The notes under the pieces were generated by a model that saw only the letters and a program-made list of their open reading frames with translations, was not told the DNA's origin and made no database searches. Below, one piece after another: positions 38,037-45,533 of a stretch of 64,000 nucleotides of DNA. Location: contig NZ_RMBX01000001.1 of NCBI RefSeq assembly GCF_003807585.1, positions 62,001 through 126,000 on the forward strand, read 5' to 3'. Position numbers and translations under genes: made by a program. The DNA comes from Chitinophaga barathri. GTDB lineage: Bacteria > Bacteroidota > Bacteroidia > Chitinophagales > Chitinophagaceae. Position 1 is the first letter of the stretch. Each line of letters begins with the position of its first letter.

Positions 38037-38492
38037 ATGAAACGACTAACTATTATGCTGGCAGCCTTGCTGTTCACTGCCAATCTGTACGCCCAGAAAG
38101 ACCTGAAAATGAAAATGAATGCCGGGATTGTGACCACCAGGCTTGCCGAAAGCAAAACATTCTACACGGGCATTCTCGGTTTTGAAGTGACGTTCGAAAA
38201 CGAATTTTATCTCTTACTGCACACGCCGGACAAATCATCCGCCATCAGTTTCCTGCTGCCGGACCATCCTTCCCAGCAGCCCATTTTCCATAAAGCCTTT
38301 AAAGGCCAGGGCATGTACCTGACCATTGAAGTGGAAGATGTGGACAAACTGTACAGTGAGATCAAAAAGAAAGGTGTGGATATCAGGATTGCCATCCGCA
38401 ATGAGCCCTGGGGGGACAGGCACTTTGCCATCGAAGATCCGAACGGGATCGGGATCGATATTGTGCAGTTTACTCCTCCGGAAAAGAAATAA
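38037..38492 (+). CDS. Exported VOC (glyoxalase-like) superfamily protein
   Basis: 151 residues. A signal peptide (MKRLTIMLAALLFTANLYAQ) precedes one vicinal-oxygen-chelate module with the usual ESKTFYTGILGFEV start and EDPNGIGIDIVQF end. Bacteroidota have many such proteins; a signal peptide is less usual and places it in the periplasm. A CATCTTTG element at 38010-38017 is close to the -7 promoter consensus. The metal ligands are not clear enough to infer a reaction. Confidence 0.8.
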   Translation: MKRLTIMLAALLFTANLYAQKDLKMKMNAGIVTTRLAESKTFYTGILGFEVTFENEFYLLLHTPDKSSAISFLLPDHPSQQPIFHKAFKGQGMYLTIEVEDVDKLYSEIKKKGVDIRIAIRNEPWGDRHFAIEDPNGIGIDIVQFTPPEKK

Positions 38493-38579
38493 CGTGATGT
38501 GTACCGGCCATCACAGCTGAAAGGACTGGCGTAAAGTTTGCATGAACACTCCGTACTCTTAACTATAAACGGCTGTAAC

Positions 38580-38987
38580 ATGACAAACGCTATCCAGCAC
38601 ATTAATCCCGGCGGGATGCTTCAGAGCCCCGCCTTTTCCCAGGTGATCGTTACCGAAGGCAGCGGGAAAACCATCTATATCGGCGGGCAAAATGCGGTGA
38701 ATGCAAAAGGTGAAACCGTGGGTAAAGGCGATATCAAAACACAAACGGAACAGGTGATGAAAAACATCCTCACGGCGCTGGCGGCGGCGGACGTTACGCT
38801 GGACCAGGTGGTGAAGCTCACTATCTGTCTTGTGCAGGGCAATGACCCCGCTGAGGCATTCGCCGCGGCACAGCCGTTTATGAGCAAAGCGGCCGCACCG
38901 CCTGTCATCACCGTTATACTCGTGGCCGCACTCGGGCATCCCGACCATCTCCTGGAGATCGATGCGATCGCTTTTGCCGCGGGCTGA
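38580..38987 (+). CDS. RidA-family protein
   Basis: 135 residues from ATG 38580. The fold is shown by IYIGGQNAVNAKGE, the QTEQVMKNILTALAAA helix, VVKLTICLV and the C-terminal LEIDAIAFA. RidA proper deaminates reactive enamine/imine intermediates using a conserved Arg before the last strands (ARSTV); here the segment reads PPVITV, so the Arg is absent. It therefore belongs to a Rid subgroup without proven imine deaminase activity. It is convergent with the M15 peptidase gene, the stop codons touching. Confidence 0.85.
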   Translation: MTNAIQHINPGGMLQSPAFSQVIVTEGSGKTIYIGGQNAVNAKGETVGKGDIKTQTEQVMKNILTALAAADVTLDQVVKLTICLVQGNDPAEAFAAAQPFMSKAAAPPVITVILVAALGHPDHLLEIDAIAFAAG

Positions 38988-39734
38988 TCAGGCGGGCGGT
39001 AAGATAAATTCCGCCGGGAACTTCTGCTGCACCAGGTTTTCCACTTCTATCAGCATACGCTCAGGGTTCTGCGGATCAAAAGTGATGCTCAGTTCCTCGA
39101 GCGCTTTTTGCGTACGCTGCCCGATCTGGCCGTCTATGCTGCCGATGACTTTGCCGAGGCGTATCAGGCCGGACTGTAAAGTTGCCGCAACCTGGTTGTC
39201 GCCAAAGTCGTCCACCTGCACGCCTACCGACAGTATACTGCTGACGGCCGCTGCTTTGTAGGGGCTGAAATTCGTACCCTTTTTCGCGTGATAATAATCG
39301 TATACCAGCTGGTGGCTGCCCCTGCATTCAAAATGCCAGGCTTCGGATTTGGTAGGTTTGGGCTCGCTGATGATCGGCACGATACCAAACTTTGCCGCGA
39401 TGCTCCAGAAGTCCGCCAGCTTTATCTTCATCGCTTTAAGATCCATATCGAACCCACGGCCGGATTCATGAAAACTGCCCCCGGGAGGTGGGCTGAAAGC
39501 TTTCTTTTTGCCGGAGATAAAATCCTGGTGCGATTGCGCCTGCATGTCGTAACTACGGAAAAGATCGCTAAGGATCAGTCTTCCCCCTTTTTTCGCCAAT
39601 GCGGCGGCCGTGTTAAAAATAGCGGTATGCGTATCGGGCGTACATTTTGCCATTCTTACGGGCAAGGGCAACAGGTCTCCCAGTTTGTTTTTGTAAATGG
39701 AAATGATGTTGATGGGAATGAGCGGTGATTTCAT
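38988..39734 (-). CDS. M15 family D-Ala-D-Ala carboxypeptidase-like protein
   Basis: 248 residues. Zinc-site motifs of the VanY/VanX type are present: SFHESGRGFDMDL (about 87-99, giving His and Asp) and EAWHFE (about 131-136, giving the second His and catalytic Glu). The C-terminal 90 residues (VGVQVDDFGDNQVAATLQ and IDGQIGQRTQKALEEL) resemble a peptidoglycan-binding module. No signal peptide is visible, so its route to the cell wall is unclear; a phage-lysin-like or cytoplasmic role is possible. The upstream neighbour at 39766 is on the same strand 31 bp away. Confidence 0.8.
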   Translation of the reverse strand: MKSPLIPINIISIYKNKLGDLLPLPVRMAKCTPDTHTAIFNTAAALAKKGGRLILSDLFRSYDMQAQSHQDFISGKKKAFSPPPGGSFHESGRGFDMDLKAMKIKLADFWSIAAKFGIVPIISEPKPTKSEAWHFECRGSHQLVYDYYHAKKGTNFSPYKAAAVSSILSVGVQVDDFGDNQVAATLQSGLIRLGKVIGSIDGQIGQRTQKALEELSITFDPQNPERMLIEVENLVQQKFPAEFILPPA

Positions 39735-39765
39735 ACGTATATTTTTTCAGGGTAAAAACGGGGTG

Positions 39766-40941
39766 TTATTGTTTCATCTTTGCTTTGAACAAAGTGTATT
39801 CAAAAAGTTTTTCGGGGTGGTCGTATTTGCTGTATTCCACCATGCGGTCGTAGATGCCCATCCGTTCCACGTTGTACACCACGGCGGCTTCTTCAATTTC
39901 ATTGGGGATCAGGATCATCCTGGAATGGACCATCCAGTTTTCCGCCTGGGGTTTGTCCGCCGAAGGGCTGTCAAATGGCTGCTGCCGCAGGATATCGATA
40001 TAATCCTTTGAAGCGGGGTTCACCAGGGACATAAAATGAAACTGTACGGGGAAAGCCGCGGTATTGTTTTTATTCCCCATGCTGGCGCGTTCCAGCGACT
40101 TCATATCATACTTCCAGGTAAATACAAAACCGGTCTTGTTCTCCTGTATTCCCGCATAAAAGCCATAGTTCAGCTTTTGATGAAGATATCCCGCCAGACC
40201 GCCTTCCACCTCTTCATCCAGCGCCCAGGCCGGATCATCTTCCGTTTTCCCAAGACCCAGCGCGGACGTATACTGAACATTCAGGGGAAATACAGTATGG
40301 AAACGGGAACCGTCATATGATACCTGGAACCAGTTGTCATCGGGATTGCCGGAAGGCACGCCTCCTGAAAAGGCGGCTATCGCTTTGGCTACATCACCGG
40401 AGAACAGTTTATTGAGATCAGTATTACCGGTTGACAAGATCCCCATCATAGGCTCCAGCACATTTTCAATGTACCAGGCCTGGCGCAGGCGGGAAAGCGT
40501 GGTTTCATCCAGCCGGTCGATCTCATCGTCTGACAGGCGGCCGGCATGCTCCATGGCATCGCCGATGGAAAAAATGTCCAGCACATGGCCGGGAACGGAA
40601 TCAAACTCCCACCTGATCTCCAGCGTACTAAGCGCGGTGCCTGTAAGGGCCAGTCTCAGCTGTTGCAGCAGGGTCTCCGCGCGTTGTTTCTGCGCTGCGC
40701 TTTCGTTGCTGAGGCCTTTCAGTCTTTCGTTGAGTACTTCCTGGTGGGCCGTTGCTTTTGCCGCCGCATCTTTTTTCCTGCCGGATTCTATAACGGCCAT
40801 CGTACTGCCCGCCACCAGGCCAAATGAAGTAATGACCGTAGCCGTCCACGCTACTTTTTTATTGATCCCGTCTTTGGACCAGATGCCAAAAATAGCGGAG
40901 GCCCATGCGATAACAAGAATAAGGAGCTGCAGTATGAGCAT
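39766..40941 (-). CDS. Membrane-anchored protein of unknown function
   Basis: 391 residues. Two N-terminal helices (about 2-21 and 30-51) are followed by a short coiled coil (55-95, KKDAAAKATAHQEVLNERL) and a soluble domain of about 290 residues with no family I recognise. The layout suggests a cytoplasmic or periplasmic domain held at the membrane by a helical hairpin. It lies 31 bp upstream of the M15 peptidase gene on the same strand, so joint expression is likely. Confidence 0.65.
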   Translation of the reverse strand: MLILQLLILVIAWASAIFGIWSKDGINKKVAWTATVITSFGLVAGSTMAVIESGRKKDAAAKATAHQEVLNERLKGLSNESAAQKQRAETLLQQLRLALTGTALSTLEIRWEFDSVPGHVLDIFSIGDAMEHAGRLSDDEIDRLDETTLSRLRQAWYIENVLEPMMGILSTGNTDLNKLFSGDVAKAIAAFSGGVPSGNPDDNWFQVSYDGSRFHTVFPLNVQYTSALGLGKTEDDPAWALDEEVEGGLAGYLHQKLNYGFYAGIQENKTGFVFTWKYDMKSLERASMGNKNNTAAFPVQFHFMSLVNPASKDYIDILRQQPFDSPSADKPQAENWMVHSRMILIPNEIEEAAVVYNVERMGIYDRMVEYSKYDHPEKLFEYTLFKAKMKQ

Positions 40942-41104
40942 ACATGAAGGATTGAGGTTAGAGGGATAAAACCTGCCGGAAAAATCTTTGCGCCGATGTG
41001 GGGTATTTGACGAAGTTTGAATGCTGGGGCTTAAAACTATTGCTGTTACTAAAATAAAGAAAATATGGATATCAGTACCCGAAAAGATTAAAAGATATCC
41101 GCAT

Positions 41105-41136
41105 AAAAAAGGGGCCGCCTGCTAAGACAGCCCCTT
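41105..41136 (-). terminator. Intrinsic terminator of the TraB/GumN-type gene
   Basis: Read on the minus strand, AAGGGGC pairs with GCCCCTT across a 16-18 base loop and is followed by a run of T. It starts 17 bp after the stop codon at 41153. Confidence 0.7.
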
Positions 41137-41152
41137 CTTTTTCTAAAAAAGT

Positions 41153-44100
41153 TTACTCCTCCCCTTCTTCCTGGTATTCTTCCCAGGCTTTCACTGCTTC
41201 CGCTGCCAGTTTCTGTTTATCCTTCACCACATCCGCATCTTCTTCGGCGATCCAATACAGCAGGTCCGGTTCCATGTTGAGTTTAGCCGCGTCCTTTTCG
41301 AAAGGGCCGTTCAGCACATATTGCCATTCCCCGCCGTCATCTGTTTTGTAGCGGTACAATATCAGCCATACGGAAGGCGATTTCCCCTGGGGCACTTCCA
41401 CGCGGGTTACCTGCTCAATGGCATTTACTTCATAGTCATCAGACAGGTAATAACCGACCGTGAGGCGCCCCATCACCTCCTGCGTAAGCAGGTGCCGGAC
41501 ATTGGAAAGTTTATTATTCTTGTCCAGCGTTTCCACGAAATAATACCCCGAACTGTGATCGGCAAGGATGCTGCCGAGCATCTTATCATTCAGACGGATG
41601 CCATGGTTGATCAGCCCCGCCGCAGCAACGGCACGCACCGCGATAACAGTGTCCGCCAGCATTTCACGCAAGTCGGTTTCGGCAGTTGCCGGCATACCGG
41701 GCAAACCAAGCACACGGGCGGTATACACCAGGCTGTTTTGCCACATCCAGGCGCTGTCTGAATCTGCCTTCCTGTTTTTCCAGGTCAGCAATTGTTGTTT
41801 GAACATCCGCTCAATTCCCGGGAGCAGGCGCTTCAGCTCATATTGCTCAAACTGTGGGGCCAGCCAGATGGAATCATAACCGGTAAACGCCACGAATGCC
41901 TGCAGGAAAGCAGGGTGTTTTTCGGCAGTGGCAACCATGGCTGGCAGGTATTGACGGTAAATGCTGTCGTGGTCGCTTTTGAGTGTATAATTAAAAATAG
42001 CCCAGCCGGGAGCGCTGTTATCCGGCAGTTCTTTCACCAGGCGCAGGAAGGTACGGATAGATGAATCGGTGGCAAGGCCATTCAGGTAACGCAGGATGCT
42101 CGTCCGCTGATCAAAATCCGCCGTGGCCGCAAACAACTTTTCAGCGGCATTCACCGAAGCATCGCCGCCCGTTTGGCGCAGGCTCAACAGCAGCCGCAGT
42201 TTCACCTGGCTTTCACCGGTATCCGAAGGGAATGGTTTGCCCAGTGCGCTGATGATCGATTTAACATCGGAACTGTCCGGCGAGAAGTTCTCGAGGTATT
42301 CGCCGGCCCTGTTAAAGACAGCCGTATCGGCGCTTTGCAGGTCTTTCAGCAGCAGGTGGAGTTTCTTCTGCTCCAGCCTGAGCGTGTCTGCCTTTTCCCT
42401 GCTACCGGGGCGGAAAGACGCAAAGAATTGTTTCGCATAACCGGCGGAGGCTATCTCATCCGGCAGAATGGCGGTGAGGCGGTAAACGGTATGCCCGGCG
42501 ATTATCGCCTTCCGGTGCCAGCGCAGGCCATTATGCCGCCCTTTCATTTCTGTTTCATATACCTGCAGCCCGTTTTCTTTAAGCTGTTTTACCGCACCCA
42601 CTGAGAAAGCCGAGTCCGTCTCACGCACAAACGGGTCCAGGATGCTGTCCGGCTCGTTGTGATAATAACGGGAGTATTTTTCCTGCTGCACAAGGTACAT
42701 GGCAAAAGAAGCGCTGTCCATAGCCACATAGAAATAGCCGTCAAAGACCCCTTCCGAACTGAGAGCCTCATTCTGCCCGCCGGTAAAAAGTTCCGGCCCG
42801 CTGATCGTGAAGCTGCTGTCTGCCGGTGTAAAAGACACTGCCGGGGCCTTTGCCTGCAAAGGAAGTACACGGAATGCATGCAGATAACGCCGCCAGTAAC
42901 TGCTGTCTGTCCGGGCTGCATCGTAGCTGCAGAACAGGGTGTAGGCAAGATTGCCTCTTGGTATAAAATGCAACCGGGAAAGGAACCCGTTCGTGTGCCG
43001 GTAGGTATACTGGTGACACGGTAAACCATCCTTCACGGTCACCGCGGAATCGATCGCCTGTGCCAAACTGTCCTGTTCCAGTACCAATGCACGGATACCA
43101 TCCAGCAGGTCTTTGTCGTTCGAATTGTAATATCCCCTTTTCATTTTATCCACCCTTACCGCATAAGAGATATTATTGGCATTGTCCAGCGCGGAATACA
43201 CTTCTTCCGGGCGTTCCACATCTTTCTCCAGCCGCACATGGTTGGCGTCTGCGGGAAGGATCACGGAGAAGCCCAGCTGCGGGATCTTCAGCGTATCGTA
43301 CACGGTGGTGGCCCGTACGATATCGTAAAACCGAACGGATTCAAAAAAATCATGGCGGGAGCTGCTGTCTTTGGTCCCGGTCCCGGCGCTATGCATGAAC
43401 ATAAAAGCCCTGTTGTTGCGGATAAATACGCGTACATAAAAGGGTATGTCTTTTTGCAGCATCACGGCTTCGGTACCGGGCATATCGCGGTAAACAATGG
43501 GATATGTCCGTTGCAATTCGGAATTGCCCTGCCTGGCCATGTTGGCGATCATCGATTTGACGAGTTCGTCCTTATCGGTTGCCAGCTGCGCAATATCCAG
43601 CGAAAACACGAATCCCGCTTCACTGTTCGAGGCGCCGATGTACATTTTGCGGTTGATATTGGGGATCGGGTATGTAATGGGCGGGCCAGGCAAAGACACG
43701 CTGTATCCCTCCGCGATCCTGTTCAGCGGGTAACCTTTCATACTGTCCAGCCGCTGGCGCTCACGCCCGGCCATACCGGTAAAGGTAGCGGGCACCGGCG
43801 TTACGGTGAATCCTTTTTCACGAAGCAGGGCCAGCATACCCGTTTTACCCGGCAGGTGGGCTACCCCCACCGCCGCAAACACACTGCCTTTGCCCATGAG
43901 CGTGGCCAGGTTGCCGCTCATTTCCCGGTTGCGCGGCGTGAGATGCAGGGCGTCATCGTCCCCGCTTTCTTCCCAGTCCCGCAGGATGTGGGTGATCTCG
44001 TCCAGGTCGCCCTGGTAATAGAGGTTCACCAGCTTATCCAGGTAGGCCACCCGTTGATCCAGCCGCTCTTCGCGGCCTTTTTTTGCGCTGCCGGCGCCGG

Positions 44101-44776
44101 TGGTGTTATAACCAATTCCCCAGAGGAATATTTCTTTCTGAACGTCTGTTACATTCCCGCTCATCATGCCCAGCTGGTTTTCCAGCCTTTCCAGGCTGTG
44201 CACCGGCTTACTGAGCCCGATCGCTTTCTGGTGCAGCCAGCCGTCCAGGAATATGCTGCCTGGTTTCCGGGTGGCGTCCGCTGTTTTGCTAAGCTCCTCC
44301 ACTTCATTGATCAGCAGTTTTTCGATGAACCAGAGGCGTTTCAGCTTCAGTTGATCCAGCGGCCCGCCGGTCTTTTCTTTTACCAGGCTGTCCACATACC
44401 GGTATTCATCCGGGCTCAGGATGCGGCGCATATGGTTCACCGTGTCCCCCAGGGGGCCTGTGGGCGAAAACAAATATGCCATCACGGAATCCATATCCAC
44501 TTCCATGGCGAAAGCGTTGGCATTGCGCAGGGCGGCCAGTACGGAGTCGCTGAACTCGAATACCCGGCTGTCCGTAAGGTGCATGGTGCCGAAAAGATAG
44601 GACGGGGACTGCATGCCAGGGCCTTCCACCCGCCAGAGCAGCTGGTATTTGGCCCTGTTTTGAAGCTGGGCATGGGACACGGAAGTTTGCATCAGCAGGG
44701 CCAGCAGCAGGAATATCGATATCCGGTTAAGTCCGCGGAGGCACTTGGCCCGGCGGCAGGTATGGGAATAAAACAT
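41153..44776 (-). CDS. Giant TraB/GumN-type protein, 1207 residues
   Basis: A signal peptide or N-terminal anchor lies at about 17-37. Residues about 45-340 are a TraB/PrgY/GumN domain: SYLFGTMHLTDSRVF (59-73) carries the conserved GTMH, and VGVAHLPGKTGM near 305 the second conserved His. The fold is a putative metalloprotease-like domain related to the Tiki family. Typical members have about 300 residues; this one continues for more than 850 residues of beta-rich and helical-repeat sequence (from about 640 possibly HEAT-like around LRLLLSLRQTGGDASVNAAEKL). Function beyond the first domain is not recognisable. It is monocistronic, with its own terminator. Confidence 0.75.
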   Translation of the reverse strand: MFYSHTCRRAKCLRGLNRISIFLLLALLMQTSVSHAQLQNRAKYQLLWRVEGPGMQSPSYLFGTMHLTDSRVFEFSDSVLAALRNANAFAMEVDMDSVMAYLFSPTGPLGDTVNHMRRILSPDEYRYVDSLVKEKTGGPLDQLKLKRLWFIEKLLINEVEELSKTADATRKPGSIFLDGWLHQKAIGLSKPVHSLERLENQLGMMSGNVTDVQKEIFLWGIGYNTTGAGSAKKGREERLDQRVAYLDKLVNLYYQGDLDEITHILRDWEESGDDDALHLTPRNREMSGNLATLMGKGSVFAAVGVAHLPGKTGMLALLREKGFTVTPVPATFTGMAGRERQRLDSMKGYPLNRIAEGYSVSLPGPPITYPIPNINRKMYIGASNSEAGFVFSLDIAQLATDKDELVKSMIANMARQGNSELQRTYPIVYRDMPGTEAVMLQKDIPFYVRVFIRNNRAFMFMHSAGTGTKDSSSRHDFFESVRFYDIVRATTVYDTLKIPQLGFSVILPADANHVRLEKDVERPEEVYSALDNANNISYAVRVDKMKRGYYNSNDKDLLDGIRALVLEQDSLAQAIDSAVTVKDGLPCHQYTYRHTNGFLSRLHFIPRGNLAYTLFCSYDAARTDSSYWRRYLHAFRVLPLQAKAPAVSFTPADSSFTISGPELFTGGQNEALSSEGVFDGYFYVAMDSASFAMYLVQQEKYSRYYHNEPDSILDPFVRETDSAFSVGAVKQLKENGLQVYETEMKGRHNGLRWHRKAIIAGHTVYRLTAILPDEIASAGYAKQFFASFRPGSREKADTLRLEQKKLHLLLKDLQSADTAVFNRAGEYLENFSPDSSDVKSIISALGKPFPSDTGESQVKLRLLLSLRQTGGDASVNAAEKLFAATADFDQRTSILRYLNGLATDSSIRTFLRLVKELPDNSAPGWAIFNYTLKSDHDSIYRQYLPAMVATAEKHPAFLQAFVAFTGYDSIWLAPQFEQYELKRLLPGIERMFKQQLLTWKNRKADSDSAWMWQNSLVYTARVLGLPGMPATAETDLREMLADTVIAVRAVAAAGLINHGIRLNDKMLGSILADHSSGYYFVETLDKNNKLSNVRHLLTQEVMGRLTVGYYLSDDYEVNAIEQVTRVEVPQGKSPSVWLILYRYKTDDGGEWQYVLNGPFEKDAAKLNMEPDLLYWIAEEDADVVKDKQKLAAEAVKAWEEYQEEGEE

Positions 44777-44919
44777 CCGGCAAAATTAATAAGCCCGCGG
44801 GATGTATGGAATGGGATAATAGTTGTATTTGGGGATGTTATTAAACCCGTTTATGCTCCCCGATCCTCTTGGATAATATCAATACTAATCGTAAATTACA
44901 ACCAGGGATAATTAAGACA

Positions 44920-44936
44920 AAATGCCCCGGGCATTT
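44920..44936 (-). terminator. Hairpin overlapping the stop codon of the small membrane protein gene
   Basis: AAATGCC / GCATTT form a short GC-cored stem with a CCGG loop. On the minus strand the tail is only moderately T-rich; on the plus strand it is followed by ATTTTTTT. It may act in either direction. Confidence 0.45.
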
Positions 44937-45480
44937 ATTTTTTTAGCCGGTTTACCCCAGCTACCCCAAATGAAATCGCAGCGGCAAACATCCCCAAACA
45001 GAACAATACCGATTTTAATGTGGTGAAAACAGCAACGAACTGATGCATATTCCCTTCCTGATGAAAAAGAAAATACGCAAAAGCCGTGTTTTCAGCCAGG
45101 TCGAGCAGCACAACAGCCACCATCGCCCAACGCAGCACAGAGTAAAATGTAGATCCTTTCCAGTAGCCAGCTAAAGCCAGAAAAAAACAGTAATATATAA
45201 AGGGGAATAAAAGATCCAATATGAAATAGCTATGCATGTATTTATTCGGATTATAATGCCTGGCAGCCTGCCGTACATAAGCACTATCGAAGAAACGTTT
45301 ACTGTAATCCTGAAAGGATCTGTCCGGCGGGCCGGGCATCAAATGAGCATCGATAATATGTGGTGCCTCCGTTGTTCGTTCAAAATACCCGTATGAGGAT
45401 ATCAACCGGAAAGTGAAAGCAGCCAATGCAAATAAAATTGCGAAAACAATGAGCCGGGGCGTAATAAGGGGTTGTTTCAT
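44935..45480 (-). CDS. Four-helix membrane protein, 181 residues
   Basis: I chose ATG at 45480 (MKQPLITPRLIVFAIL); the frame is open to 45528. Helices are predicted near 9-27, 85-105, 113-133 and 148-172, with a polar extracytoplasmic loop between the first two (about 28-80). The sequence HSYFILDLLFPFIYYCFF and DLAENTAFAYF resemble small membrane proteins of Bacteroidota without assigned function. It is divergent from the patatin gene at 45534, sharing a 53-bp promoter region. Confidence 0.65.
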   Translation of the reverse strand: MKQPLITPRLIVFAILFALAAFTFRLISSYGYFERTTEAPHIIDAHLMPGPPDRSFQDYSKRFFDSAYVRQAARHYNPNKYMHSYFILDLLFPFIYYCFFLALAGYWKGSTFYSVLRWAMVAVVLLDLAENTAFAYFLFHQEGNMHQFVAVFTTLKSVLFCLGMFAAAISFGVAGVNRLKK

Positions 45481-45533
45481 GGCAAGGGTCTGAGTACTAA
45501 AGATATATTCCTTACCTCTATAATACAAATATT

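Noticed and set aside
43238..44911. 557-codon plus-strand frame opposite the TraB/GumN-type gene
   Set aside because: It is antisense to a clear TraB/GumN domain; no motif or plausible start region supports it.
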